Shown piece by piece: positions 7,662 through 16,003 of a DNA stretch of 64,000 nt; position 1 is the stretch's first letter; the number at the start of each line of letters is the position of its first letter. Origin of the DNA: Phytopseudomonas seleniipraecipitans (GTDB lineage: Bacteria > Pseudomonadota > Gammaproteobacteria > Pseudomonadales > Pseudomonadaceae); NCBI RefSeq assembly GCF_900102335.1, contig NZ_FNBM01000010.1:124001-188000 (forward strand), read 5' to 3'. The notes beneath the pieces are model-generated. The model was not told where the DNA came from and searched no databases. It worked only from the letters and a program-made list of their open reading frames with translations. A program made the translations under genes and the position numbers.

Positions 7662-8699
7662 TTATGGCGCAGGGTTGGGCTGTGCCTTGTGAATTGCCTC
7701 GATGCCTTCCAGCACGGCATCGCTGAGTGTCAGCTCGCTGCTCGCCAGGTTGGCTTCCAGATGCTCCAGCGAGGTGGCGCCGATGATGTTGCTGGTCACG
7801 AACGGACGGCTGGTGACGAACGCCAGGGCCATCTGTGCAGGGTCCAGGCCGTGCTCGCGCGCCAGCGCCACATAGCGCGAACAGGCCGCCACGGTTTCCG
7901 GGCTGTTGTAGCGGGCGAAGCGGCTGAACAGGGTGAGGCGGGCGTTATCCGGGCGGGCGCCGTTCTCGTATTTGCCGGTCAGCATGCCGAACGCCAATGG
8001 CGAATAGGCGAGCAGGCCGCATTGTTCGCGGATTGCCACTTCCGCCAGGCCCACTTCGAAGCTGCGGTTGAGCAGGTTGTAGGGGTTCTGGATGGAAACC
8101 ACCCGTGACATGCCGCGGCGCTCGGCCGCCTGCAGGAATTTCATGGTGCCCCATGGGGTTTCGTTGGACAGGCCGATATGGCGGATCTTGCCGGCTTTGA
8201 CCTGCTCGTCGAGCGCGTCGAGAATGTCCTCGATGGGCGTGGAGTCGCTGTCCTGGTGGTTGTAGCCAAGCTGACCGAAGAAGTTGGTCGGGCGCTCAGG
8301 CCAGTGCAGCTGATACAGATCGATCCAGTCGGTCTGCAGGCGTTTGAGGCTGGCATCCAGCGCTGCCACGATGTGTTCGCGGTTGTGCTTGAGCTGGCCG
8401 TCGCGAATATGCGTGATGCCATTGCCCGGGCCGGCGATCTTGCTGGCCAGAATCCAGTCGGCACGGTCGCCACGCTGCTTGAAGTATTCACCGATGATCT
8501 GTTCGGTCTTGCTGTAGGTTTCGGCGCGCGGCGGTACCGGGTACATCTCCGCAGTGTCGATGAAATTGATGCCGTAGGCCTTGGCACGATCGATCTGCGC
8601 AAATGCCTCTGGGGCGTCGTTCTGCTCCCCCCAGGTCATGGTGCCCAGGCACAGTGCGCTGACATTCAGGTCGGTTTGGCCGAGCGGGCGGTATTCCAT
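7662..8699 (-). CDS. Aldo/keto reductase, Tas-like
   Basis: A 345-residue NADPH-dependent aldo/keto reductase. The sequence MEYRPLGQTDLNVSALCLGT MTWGEQ is the Tas/YhdN-type N-terminus, here split by a space only for display. The catalytic tetrad residues appear as the Asp and Tyr in INFIDTAEMYPVP, the Lys in ILASKIAG and the His in YQLHWPERPTNFFG. ATG at 8699 has a GGAG-type site upstream on the minus strand; the longer frame to 8861 starts in non-coding sequence. It is divergent from rplM. Substrate unknown. Confidence 0.9.
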   Translation of the reverse strand: MEYRPLGQTDLNVSALCLGTMTWGEQNDAPEAFAQIDRAKAYGINFIDTAEMYPVPPRAETYSKTEQIIGEYFKQRGDRADWILASKIAGPGNGITHIRDGQLKHNREHIVAALDASLKRLQTDWIDLYQLHWPERPTNFFGQLGYNHQDSDSTPIEDILDALDEQVKAGKIRHIGLSNETPWGTMKFLQAAERRGMSRVVSIQNPYNLLNRSFEVGLAEVAIREQCGLLAYSPLAFGMLTGKYENGARPDNARLTLFSRFARYNSPETVAACSRYVALAREHGLDPAQMALAFVTSRPFVTSNIIGATSLEHLEANLASSELTLSDAVLEGIEAIHKAQPNPAP

Positions 8700-8876
8700 T
8701 GGAGAGTCCTCTGACAAAAAAGCCCATACAAGCAGGTTGAAATTTTTTTCGCAATCAGGATAATCCGCCTCCTCTTTCTGCGGTGGAAGTGATGCGCCGC
8801 CTGCCGAAGATTCTTGCCGTACGCGGACGCGCTGACCCGAGCCCCCGAATAGCGCCCGCATCCGGCTGCCTTTGAC

Positions 8877-8905
8877 TTGTCAAAGTACGCACTATTCAGT
8901 AAGAT
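8877..8905 (+). promoter_or_regulatory. Sigma-70-type promoter of rplM-rpsI
   Basis: TTGTCA (8877-8882) and TAAGAT (8900-8905) separated by 17 bases. Transcription would start near 8912 and leave a leader of about 36 bases before rplM. Confidence 0.7.
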
Positions 8906-8947
8906 CCGCCGTCTATTTTTGCTGGGCGGCCCCTGAGGCTATAAAGA

Positions 8948-9376
8948 ATGAAAACTTTTACCGCTAAACCAGAAACAGTAAAGCGCGACTGGTTTGTGAT
9001 CGACGCTGCTGGCCAGACCCTGGGTCGTCTGGCTACTGAAATCGCTAGCCGCCTGCGTGGCAAGCACAAGCCCGAGTACACCCCTCACGTTGACACCGGC
9101 GACTACATCGTCGTCATCAACGCCGAGCAGGTTCGTGTGACCGGTGCCAAGACCACCGACAAAATGTACTACTCGCACTCCGGTTTCCCGGGTGGCATCA
9201 AGTCGATCAGCTTCGACAAGCTGATCGCCAAGGCGCCTGAGCGCGTGATCGAGACCGCGGTCAAGGGCATGCTGCCTAAGAACCCGCTGGGTCGCGACAT
9301 GTACCGTAAGCTGAAAGTCTATGCGGGCGCTGCTCACCCTCATACTGCTCAGCAGCCTCAAGAACTGAAGATTTAA
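8948..9376 (+). CDS. rplM: 50S ribosomal protein L13
   Basis: A 142-residue L13, the standard bacterial length. It begins MKTFTAKPETVKRDWFVIDA and contains GRLATEIASRLRGKHKPEYT and ERVIETAVKGMLPKNPLGR, characteristic of the family. It binds 23S rRNA early in large-subunit assembly. rpsI follows after 14 bases, the conserved rplM-rpsI operon. Confidence 0.98.
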   Translation: MKTFTAKPETVKRDWFVIDAAGQTLGRLATEIASRLRGKHKPEYTPHVDTGDYIVVINAEQVRVTGAKTTDKMYYSHSGFPGGIKSISFDKLIAKAPERVIETAVKGMLPKNPLGRDMYRKLKVYAGAAHPHTAQQPQELKI

Positions 9377-9390
9377 CGGAATAGTTCATT

Positions 9391-9783
9391 ATGTCGGCGA
9401 CTCAAAATTACGGCACTGGCCGTCGCAAGACCGCAACCGCACGCGTTTTCCTGCGTCCGGGTACTGGCAAGATCTCCATCAACAACCGCACCCTGGAAAC
9501 GTTCTTCGGTCGTGAAACTGCCCGCATGGTAGTTCGCCAGCCGCTGGAACTGACCGAGATGGGCGAGAAGTTCGACATCTACGTTACCGTTATCGGTGGC
9601 GGTGTGAGCGGTCAAGCTGGTGCGATCCGTCACGGTATCACCCGCGCTCTGATGGACTACGACGAGACTCTGCGTCCGGCTCTGCGTAAAGCAGGCTACG
9701 TGACCCGCGATGCTCGTGAAGTCGAGCGTAAGAAAGTTGGTCTGCGTAAAGCGCGTAAGCGTCCTCAGTACTCCAAGCGTTAA
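9391..9783 (+). CDS. rpsI: 30S ribosomal protein S9
   Basis: A 130-residue S9 with the N-terminus ATQNYGTGRRKTATARVFLR and the basic C-terminal tail ending RPQYSKR, which reaches the P-site tRNA. It is second gene of the rplM operon and is followed by a strong terminator. Confidence 0.98.
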   Translation: MSATQNYGTGRRKTATARVFLRPGTGKISINNRTLETFFGRETARMVVRQPLELTEMGEKFDIYVTVIGGGVSGQAGAIRHGITRALMDYDETLRPALRKAGYVTRDAREVERKKVGLRKARKRPQYSKR

Positions 9784-9800
9784 TTCGCTTCGGTACGCAA

Positions 9801-9839
9801 AAAACGCCCAGTTTCCTCACGGAGCTGGGCGTTTTTTTA
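9801..9839 (+). terminator. Intrinsic terminator of rplM-rpsI
   Basis: Arms AACGCCCAG (9803-9811) and CTGGGCGTT (9825-9833) followed by a run of T. Confidence 0.9.
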
Positions 9840-10258
9840 TGCCCGGTATTTGTCTTCTGTCATGCGCGGCAGTGCCTGAACGCAGCGGTTGCCTGCGAAG
9901 TCACCGCTTCGTTGATGCGCGTCATGAGTCTCCTCGCGCGGCTATGCGAATCTCGCGCCGGATTGCAGCAGAGCTGGAGAGGGCGTCTGTCCACCATCCT
10001 TCGAGCGCCGCGAGTGGTAACCCCTGCTCAGGCAGGCGCGCCGCAGGAATGGATAGTGGCCTGCGAAGGTGGCACGCTCGCGACATCACGTCGCCGCGGC
10101 GCAGCCCTTGCCCGCCAAGCGCTTCACTCTTTTGGTAACGAGATAACCGTTGGTCGTGAATGGTTTCATTCATTACCATCTGGCCGCTTTTCTGCGCGAC
10201 CAACACTTATTTATCACAGGCCTGACAACAGGCCGGAAGGCGGATGGGAGACGACTGA
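9840..10258. other. Intergenic region before petABC
   Basis: About 420 bases. Several overlapping short ORFs exist on both strands, but none has a ribosome binding site or recognisable product. The petABC promoter should lie here; I cannot fix it. An imperfect GGCCTGACAACAGGCC hairpin at 10219-10234 is close to petA. Confidence 0.4.
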
Positions 10259-10855
10259 ATGAGCAATGACGGCGTGAATGCGGGCCGGCGTCGCTTTCTG
10301 GTGGCAGCCACTTCGGTGGTCGGTGCTGCCGGGGCGGTGGGGGCTGCAATTCCGTTTGTAGGGTCGTGGTACCCGAGCGCCAAGGCCAAGGCCGCGGGTG
10401 CTCCGGTCAAGGTGAACGTCGGCAAGATCGAGCCTGGTCAGCAGATGGTTGCCGAGTGGCGCGGCCAGCCGGTGTTCATCATGCGCCGCACCGAGGCGAT
10501 TCTGGGCAATCTCGCGAGGATCGAGGAGCAGCTGGCCGACGCCGACTCGCGCAAATCCGTGCAGCCTGCTTACGTCGACCCGAAAACCCGCTCGATCAAA
10601 CCCGAAATTCTGCTGCTGGTCGGCTTGTGTACTCATCTGGGCTGCGCACCATCATTCCGCCCCGAGGTGGCGCCTGCCGATCTCGGCGAGAACTGGGTCG
10701 GCGGTTATTTCTGCCCGTGCCACGGCTCGCGTTACGACCTTGCCGGCCGCGTCTACAAATCGCAGCCAGCGCCGCTGAATCTGCCAGTGCCGCCGCATAC
10801 CTACGAGTCGGCTGACGTGATCATCATCGGCGTCGATCAGGAGCAAGCAGGATGA
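10259..10855 (+). CDS. petA: Rieske iron-sulfur subunit of cytochrome bc1
   Basis: A 198-residue subunit of the ubiquinol-cytochrome c reductase. A twin-arginine-type N-terminus (NAGRRRFLVAATSVVGAAGA) serves as Tat signal and membrane anchor. The 2Fe-2S ligands are in CTHLGC and CPCHGS, with the two extra cysteines of the disulfide. It is the first gene of petABC; its stop overlaps the petB start by 4 bases (ATGA). Confidence 0.97.
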   Translation: MSNDGVNAGRRRFLVAATSVVGAAGAVGAAIPFVGSWYPSAKAKAAGAPVKVNVGKIEPGQQMVAEWRGQPVFIMRRTEAILGNLARIEEQLADADSRKSVQPAYVDPKTRSIKPEILLLVGLCTHLGCAPSFRPEVAPADLGENWVGGYFCPCHGSRYDLAGRVYKSQPAPLNLPVPPHTYESADVIIIGVDQEQAG

Positions 10856-12078
10856 GCAAATTCATGGAGTGGGTGGACGCACGCTTCCCCGCCACCAAGA
10901 TGTGGAACGACCACCTCGCCAAGTACTACGCGCCGAAGAACTTCAACTTCCTGTATTTCTTCGGCTCCCTGGCACTGCTGGTGCTGGTCAACCAGCTGCT
11001 CACCGGCGTCTGGCTGACCATGAGCTACACGCCTACCGCCGAGGCGGCCTTCGCCTCCGTCGAGGGCATCATGCGTGACGTGCGCACCGGTGATACGCCC
11101 CACGGCGCGATCCTGCGCTACATGCACTCGACCGGCGCCTCGGCGTTCTTCATCGTCGTCTACCTGCATATGTTCCGTGGCCTGCTTTATGGCTCGTACC
11201 AGAAGCCCCGCGAGCTGGTGTGGATCTTCGGCATGTTGATCTACCTGATGCTGATGGCCGAAGCGTTCATGGGTTACCTGCTGCCGTGGGGGCAGATGTC
11301 CTACTGGGGTGCCCAGGTGATCATCTCGTTGTTCGGTGCCATTCCCTTCATCGGTGATGCGCTGACGGAGTGGATTCGCGGCGACTACCTGATCTCCGGC
11401 ATCACCCTGAACCGTTTCTTCGCCCTGCACGTGGTGGCCCTGCCGATCGTCATTCTCGGTCTGGTGGTGCTGCACATCCTGGCGTTGCACGAGGTCGGCT
11501 CGAACAACCCGGATGGCATCGACATCAAGAAGTACAAGGACGAGAACGGCATTCCACTCGACGGCATTCCCTTCCACCCGTACTACACGGTGAAGGATAT
11601 CGTCGGTGTGGTGGTGTTCCTGTTCGTGTTCTGCTTCGTGGTGTTCTTCTTCCCCGAGATGGGTGGCTACTTCCTCGAGAAGCCCAACTTCGAGCAGGCC
11701 AACCCGTTCAAGACCCCCGAGCACATCGCCCCGGTGTGGTACTTCACACCGTTCTACGCAATCTTGCGGGCAATTCCAGACAAGCTCATGGGCGTCATCG
11801 CCATGGGCGCGGCCATCGCCGTGCTGTTCGTGTTGCCCTGGCTGGATCGCAGCCCGGTGCGCTCGATGCGCTACAAGGGCTGGCTGAGCAAGCTCTGGTT
11901 ACTGGTGTTCTGCGTGTCCTTCGTGATTCTCGGCGTGCTGGGCGTGTTACCGCCGACGCCGGGCCGTACGCTGCTGTCGCAGCTCTGCACGGCGCTGTAC
12001 TTCGCGTACTTCATCCTGATGCCGTTTTACACAAGGATGGAGAAGACCAAACCGGTTCCTGAAAGGGTGACAGGCTGA
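10852..12078 (+). CDS. petB: Cytochrome b subunit of the bc1 complex
   Basis: A 408-residue, eight-helix membrane cytochrome b of full length, not split as in b6f complexes. It has the Qo-site PEWY-equivalent APVWYFTPFYAILRAIPDK and haem-ligand helices around STGASAFFIVVYLHMFRG and FFALHVVALPIVILGLVVLH. It oxidises ubiquinol and passes electrons to the Rieske protein. Overlaps petA by 4 bases and petC by one base. Confidence 0.97.
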   Translation: MSKFMEWVDARFPATKMWNDHLAKYYAPKNFNFLYFFGSLALLVLVNQLLTGVWLTMSYTPTAEAAFASVEGIMRDVRTGDTPHGAILRYMHSTGASAFFIVVYLHMFRGLLYGSYQKPRELVWIFGMLIYLMLMAEAFMGYLLPWGQMSYWGAQVIISLFGAIPFIGDALTEWIRGDYLISGITLNRFFALHVVALPIVILGLVVLHILALHEVGSNNPDGIDIKKYKDENGIPLDGIPFHPYYTVKDIVGVVVFLFVFCFVVFFFPEMGGYFLEKPNFEQANPFKTPEHIAPVWYFTPFYAILRAIPDKLMGVIAMGAAIAVLFVLPWLDRSPVRSMRYKGWLSKLWLLVFCVSFVILGVLGVLPPTPGRTLLSQLCTALYFAYFILMPFYTRMEKTKPVPERVTG

Positions 12079-12860
12079 TGAGAACGCTATTTGCTGCATG
12101 TTTGATCGCCGTGTTGCCTGCACTCTCCCTGGCGGCTGGTGGACATGATGTGAAACTGGACAGCGCCGATATCGACCTGACCGACAAGGCGGCGCTGCAG
12201 GATGGCGCGCGCACCTTCGCCAACTATTGCATGGGTTGCCACAGCGCCAAGTTCCAGCGCTACGAGCGGGTCGCCGCGGATATCGGTATTTCCGAAGAAC
12301 AGATGCTGGAGAACCTGGTGTTCACGGGCGCCAAGATTGGCGACCACATGAACATCGGCATGAAGCCCGAGGACGCCAAGCGCTGGTTTGGCGCGGCGCC
12401 GCCCGACCTGACTCTGGTAGCGCGGGTGCGCGGCAACGATTGGCTGTACACCTACCTGCGCACTTTCTACGACGATCCGGGCCGGCCGCTGGGTGCCAAC
12501 AACTTGGTGTTCCCCAATGTCGGCATGCCCAATGTGCTGGGCACGCTGCAAGGGCGCCAGTACATGGGCTGCAAGCAGGTGCCGGTGGTAGAAAACGGCA
12601 AGAAGCAGTACGACCCGCTGACCGGCAATCCGCTTACTCACGAAGGTTGCGACCAGTTGGTGCTCGAGCCCGATAGCGGTGCGCTCAGCCCGCAGGCGTT
12701 CGACGACAAGGTGCGCAACCTAGTGACCTTCCTGGCCTACTCGGCAGACCCCAACAAGCTGCACATGCGACGCATCGGCACGTATGTGTTGCTGTACCTG
12801 GCGGTCTTCTTCGTGTTCGCCTACCTACTCAAACGTGAGTATTGGAAGGACGTGCACTGA
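12078..12860 (+). CDS. petC: Cytochrome c1 subunit of the bc1 complex
   Basis: A 260-residue protein with signal peptide (MRTLFAACLIAVLPALSLAA), one haem c motif CMGCH (about residue 53), the axial Met region in the C-terminal half and a C-terminal membrane anchor (YVLLYLAVFFVFAYLL). It hands electrons from Rieske to soluble cytochrome c. Last gene of petABC, with a strong terminator after it. Confidence 0.97.
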   Translation: MRTLFAACLIAVLPALSLAAGGHDVKLDSADIDLTDKAALQDGARTFANYCMGCHSAKFQRYERVAADIGISEEQMLENLVFTGAKIGDHMNIGMKPEDAKRWFGAAPPDLTLVARVRGNDWLYTYLRTFYDDPGRPLGANNLVFPNVGMPNVLGTLQGRQYMGCKQVPVVENGKKQYDPLTGNPLTHEGCDQLVLEPDSGALSPQAFDDKVRNLVTFLAYSADPNKLHMRRIGTYVLLYLAVFFVFAYLLKREYWKDVH

Positions 12861-12881
12861 CCGCATCCGGTATCATGGCCG

Positions 12882-12916
12882 ACCTGCGCGCTCTTTTGGG
12901 GCGCGCAGGTTTTTTT
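12882..12916 (+). terminator. Intrinsic terminator of petABC
   Basis: Ten-base arms ACCTGCGCGC (12882-12891) and GCGCGCAGGT (12901-12910), then T(6). Confidence 0.92.
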
Positions 12917-12940
12917 GCGTTATAAATCTGGAGGATCGCC

Positions 12941-13558
12941 TTGGCTGCGACCAACAAGCTGGCCTGTTTTTCCGACCCTGCCGACCACTATTCTCACCGC
13001 GTACGCATCGTGCTCGCCGAGAAGAGCGTTACCGCGGAGATCATCAGCGTCGAGCCGGGCCGTCTGCCGACCCAACTACTGGAAGCCAACCCCTACGCGA
13101 GCATGCCGACTCTGGTCGATCGTGACCTGGCGCTGTACGAGCCGACGGTGATCATGGAGTACCTGGAGGAGCGCTACCCGCACCCTCCGCTGATGCCGGT
13201 TTATCCGGTCGCGCGCGGCAACACCCGTTTGCTGATGCACCGCATCCAGCGCGATTGGTGCTCGCTGGTCGACCTGATCCTCGACCCGCGCAGCAAGGAG
13301 CCGGCCCGCGTGCAGGCGCGCAAGGAGCTGCGTGAAAGCCTGACCGGTGTATCGCCGCTGTTTGCCGACAAGGCATTTTTTCTCAGCGACGAGCTGAGCT
13401 TGGTAGACTGCTGCCTGTTGCCGATTCTGTGGCGCCTGCCGGTGCTCGGAATCGAATTGCCAAGGCCGGCCAAGCCGCTGCTCGACTACATGGACAGACA
13501 GTTCGCGCGCGAGAGTTTTCGCCAGAGCCTGTCCGCTGTAGAACGGGACATGCGTTGA
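12941..13558 (+). CDS. sspA: Stringent starvation protein A
   Basis: A 205-residue GST-fold protein that binds RNA polymerase and helps expression of stationary-phase and virulence genes. N-terminal thioredoxin-like domain KLACFSDPADHYSHRVRIVL; the family motif NPYASMPTLVDRDLALYEP is present. The start is TTG at 12941, 6-7 bases after GGAGG, and no ATG fits. The pet-sspA-sspB order is conserved in gammaproteobacteria. Confidence 0.95.
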   Translation: MAATNKLACFSDPADHYSHRVRIVLAEKSVTAEIISVEPGRLPTQLLEANPYASMPTLVDRDLALYEPTVIMEYLEERYPHPPLMPVYPVARGNTRLLMHRIQRDWCSLVDLILDPRSKEPARVQARKELRESLTGVSPLFADKAFFLSDELSLVDCCLLPILWRLPVLGIELPRPAKPLLDYMDRQFARESFRQSLSAVERDMR

Positions 13559-13607
13559 TCCATTTTCTGTACGCGGCGCAGGCCGCGTATCCAAGCCAGG
13601 AGGTTTG

Positions 13608-14030
13608 ATGAACTCCAGTCGTCCTTACCTGATTCGCGCGCTTTATCAGTGGATCGTCGACAACGATTGCACGCCGCATTTGCTGGTCAACGCCGAGTAC
13701 CCTGGGGTTCGCGTGCCCACCGGCTTCGTCAGCGACGGGCAGATCGTCCTCAACGTATCGCCCACCGCTGTGCGCGAACTGGATATTGGCAATGCTGCCG
13801 TGAGCTTCGAAGGCCGTTTTGGCGGCGTCGCGCACAATTTGTTCGTGCCTGCACCCGCAGTGCTGGCGATATACGCCCGTGAAAACGGCCAGGGCATGGT
13901 CTTCGATCTGGAGCCGCCAGCGCCGCAGCCCGATGTTGCCGAGGTCGAGGATCTTACCCAGGAGCAGGGGCCTCCCGACGATGAGCCGCCGCGCCCGAGC
14001 GGGCGACCGAGCCTGAAGGTCGTCAAGTAA
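13608..14030 (+). CDS. sspB: ClpXP adaptor SspB
   Basis: A 140-residue adaptor that delivers ssrA-tagged proteins to ClpXP. The folded domain SSRPYLIRALYQWIVDNDCT ... VLNVSPTAVRELDIGNAAVSFEGRFGG is followed by an acidic linker. The tail GRPSLKVVK is the ClpX-binding peptide. ATG at 13608 has AGGAGG upstream with good spacing. Note that the tmRNA gene whose tag it recognises is also in this window, at 35 kb. Confidence 0.95.
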   Translation: MNSSRPYLIRALYQWIVDNDCTPHLLVNAEYPGVRVPTGFVSDGQIVLNVSPTAVRELDIGNAAVSFEGRFGGVAHNLFVPAPAVLAIYARENGQGMVFDLEPPAPQPDVAEVEDLTQEQGPPDDEPPRPSGRPSLKVVK

Positions 14031-14052
14031 TCAGCGCACTGCAGCCCTTGGA

Positions 14053-14085
14053 AATGCCGCTCACTCGAGCGGCATTTTCGTTTTT
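14053..14085 (+). terminator. Intrinsic terminator of sspAB
   Basis: Arms AATGCCGCTC (14053-14062) and GAGCGGCATT (14067-14076), 4-base loop, then a T-rich tail. Confidence 0.9.
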
Positions 14086-14198
14086 CACCCCAGCCAGGTA
14101 AGCGGCGTGGCGACGCTCATGACCTTATCGTGCAATCTGCCTGAGCCGTTTCGCTTGAAGTTGCAGTTTGCACGGGATCATATGCTTGCGTAACTTTA

Positions 14199-14211
14199 TA
14201 AGTTATTGATT
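14199..14211 (+). promoter_or_regulatory. IHF-like site upstream of the sigma-54-type promoter
   Basis: TAAGTTATTGATT matches the inverted IHF consensus YAANNNNTTGATW at every defined position. It sits in an AT-rich stretch, about 28 bases upstream of the -24 element, where IHF bends DNA in many sigma-54 promoters. The match is seen; binding is inferred. Confidence 0.5.
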
Positions 14212-14238
14212 TAAATGATTTTTATCGTATTTAAAAAG

Positions 14239-14254
14239 CTGGCACAGCGCTTGC
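14239..14254 (+). promoter_or_regulatory. Sigma-54 (RpoN)-type promoter of BON-CsbD pair
   Basis: CTGGCACAGCGCTTGC has the -24 TGGCAC (14240-14245) and -12 TTGC (14251-14254) with the correct 5-base spacing. The GG and GC are at the invariant positions. Transcription would begin near 14266, about 58 bases before the BON gene. Confidence 0.7.
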
Positions 14255-14323
14255 GATAGTTACTAGCAAGCCAGGCCCATCAACGGTGCTGGCTCCTTTT
14301 GTGAATAACTAGGAGTGCTACCC

Positions 14324-14689
14324 ATGAAACAGCCAATCAATAAGTTCGCTTTTGCCGCTATCACTGCGACCGCCCTGAGCTTGTCCGTGGCGGGTACCGC
14401 TTTCGCTGATACCGTCAACACCACCCAACCAACTATGTTGGCTGCTAACAGCATGGATAAAGCTGAAGAAGCTGTATCCGATACCTGGATCACCAGCAAA
14501 GTGAAATCCACTTTCCTGGCAGACGACGGCCTTAGCGGTCTGGATATCAAAGTTGAAACCAACAAGGGTGTTGTTGCCCTGTCCGGTGTGGTTGCCACTG
14601 AAGCCGAGCGTGATCTCGCAGTCGCCAAAGCCAAAGAAATCAAAGGCGTTCAAGCGGTCTCCGCTGACGGCCTGAAAACTGCTGACTGA
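14324..14689 (+). CDS. Periplasmic BON-domain protein (OsmY-like)
   Basis: A 121-residue exported protein. Signal peptide residues 1-28 end at FAD (KFAFAAITATALSLSVAGTA). A linker then leads into one BON domain (about residues 50-120: SDTWITSKVKSTFLADDGLS ... VKVETNKGVVALSGVV ATEAERDLAVAKAKEIKGV, spaced for display). OsmY-type BON proteins support the envelope under osmotic stress. ATG at 14324 has AGGAGT upstream; the ATG at 14315 in frame is poorer. It is followed after 61 bases by a CsbD-like gene. The sigma-54-type promoter upstream is unexpected for a general stress gene. Confidence 0.88.
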   Translation: MKQPINKFAFAAITATALSLSVAGTAFADTVNTTQPTMLAANSMDKAEEAVSDTWITSKVKSTFLADDGLSGLDIKVETNKGVVALSGVVATEAERDLAVAKAKEIKGVQAVSADGLKTAD

Positions 14690-14750
14690 TCATGTTTCCG
14701 GGCAGGCTCGCCGAGCCTGCTTTCCTCCCCGTATGCAGGAGAACCGAATC

Positions 14751-14948
14751 ATGAATTCCGACATTATCAAAGGTAAGTGGAAGCAGCTCAGCGGTGATAT
14801 GAAAACCCGTTGGGGCAAGCTGACCGACGACGACGTAGATGTCGCCGAAGGCCATAGCGAATACCTGGCTGGCAAGCTGCAGGAACGTTATGGCTGGACC
14901 AAAGACAAGGCCGAAGAAGAATTGCGCGATTTCCGCAGCAAGTACTGA
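14751..14948 (+). CDS. CsbD-like stress protein
   Basis: A 65-residue hydrophilic protein: MNSDIIKGKWKQLSGDMKTR WGKLTDDDVDVAEGHSEYLAG (spaced for display), ending DFRSKY. This is the CsbD/YjbJ family, abundant small stress proteins of unknown biochemical role. ATG at 14751 follows CAGGAGA with normal spacing. It shares the upstream promoter with the BON gene and ends at a terminator. Confidence 0.9.
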   Translation: MNSDIIKGKWKQLSGDMKTRWGKLTDDDVDVAEGHSEYLAGKLQERYGWTKDKAEEELRDFRSKY

Positions 14949-14986
14949 TTCGCCGCTGGCGTTGAATTAGCCACCGTTTTCCCAAG

Positions 14987-15018
14987 AAGCCCCGGTCGAT
15001 GCCGGGGCTTTTTGTTTT
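14987..15018 (+). terminator. Intrinsic terminator after CsbD-like gene
   Basis: Arms AAGCCCCGG (14987-14995) and CCGGGGCTT (15002-15010) with a 6-base loop, followed by TTTG and TTTT. Confidence 0.9.
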
Positions 15019-15094
15019 CCGCGTTTTTTTACTGCTTCAAGTTTGCCTGTGCTGAGCCGATACCCTGACACATTCGTCAGGCGCAGGACGCAGC

Positions 15095-15973
15095 ATGTCG
15101 ACTATCTCCACCAGCAGCGCAGCCCCCGTTAAAACGCCGATTGCTCGAACATCGAGTGACGCCGCCGCACACGCTTCGAGCGCGGCCAGCGAGCGTGAAA
15201 AACAGCAGTCCTCGGTCACCCTTACCCTCAGCGACTACACCCAGAAGCGCATGAAGACCATGCGCGAAGCGACGGCAAAGTTGCGCGCGATGCAGGCCAA
15301 TCAGCAGGAGTCGCGCAAGGAAGCTGCTCGCCAGCGCCTCGAAGACATCAAAAAGCGCATTGAAATGCTCAAGCAGTTGGTCATGGCCCTCGGCCCGTCT
15401 GCCGCGAAAGGCGCGTTGCGGCAGATCAAGCAGCTGGCTCAGGAACTGGGCCAGGCCGCCTCGGTGCTCAAGGAGCCGTCCGGTGGAGGCACGGCCACTG
15501 TGAATGCGGGTGCCGCTCAGCCCTCTAACGGCGCCAACGAGGGCGCTGCAGCAAGCGAAATCGCGACTGCGGTGGAGGCGCCCAGTGAGGTGCCGCCGGA
15601 AGTCGAGCCCGACCCTGATGCACAGGTGGCGGCTTCTGCTGCTAACGAGCAAGCATCTTCTGAAGAGGGCGATGCCCAGGCAGACGCTGACGGCAATGGC
15701 GAGCAAACCGAAACCGTCATGGAGCAAGCCCGTAATGATCGCGATGATCGGCAGCGCCGCGCCGATGCCGAGGAGCTGAAGAAGGTCGCCGGCCAGCTCA
15801 AGCAGCTGCTGTCGATGGTCAAGGCGCAGCTCAGTGGCAAGCCGGACAAGGAGAGCGAGAAGCTACTTGATGACATCGACAAGCAACTGGCCGAGGTCGA
15901 AAAGGCCAGCATCGATATGGGCGGTGGTGGTGTGTCGATTTCGCTCGGTTCGATGGTATCGATCAGCGTCTGA
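15095..15973 (+). CDS. Unrecognised Ala/Gln/Glu-rich protein with coiled coils
   Basis: A 292-residue protein I do not recognise. Residues 1-45 are Ser/Ala-rich. Residues about 48-128 form a strongly helical, charged stretch (MKTMREATAKLRAMQANQQE ... LEDIKKRIEMLKQLVMAL). Residues 130-205 are low-complexity and acidic. Residues about 206-275 are a second coiled-coil candidate (ADAEELKKVAGQLKQLLSMV). The end is Gly/Ser-rich with DMGGGGVSISLGSMVSISV. No signal peptide or membrane segment. Codon use looks like the neighbours, so it is probably real. It stands alone between a terminator and a convergent gene. Confidence 0.75.
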   Translation: MSTISTSSAAPVKTPIARTSSDAAAHASSAASEREKQQSSVTLTLSDYTQKRMKTMREATAKLRAMQANQQESRKEAARQRLEDIKKRIEMLKQLVMALGPSAAKGALRQIKQLAQELGQAASVLKEPSGGGTATVNAGAAQPSNGANEGAAASEIATAVEAPSEVPPEVEPDPDAQVAASAANEQASSEEGDAQADADGNGEQTETVMEQARNDRDDRQRRADAEELKKVAGQLKQLLSMVKAQLSGKPDKESEKLLDDIDKQLAEVEKASIDMGGGGVSISLGSMVSISV

Positions 15974-16003
15974 GCCTTACGGCCCTGCCTGGCTCCGCGC
16001 GCC

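Noticed and set aside
9840..10258. Short ORFs between rpsI and petA
   Set aside because: Overlapping frames on both strands, no ribosome binding site, and no recognisable product.
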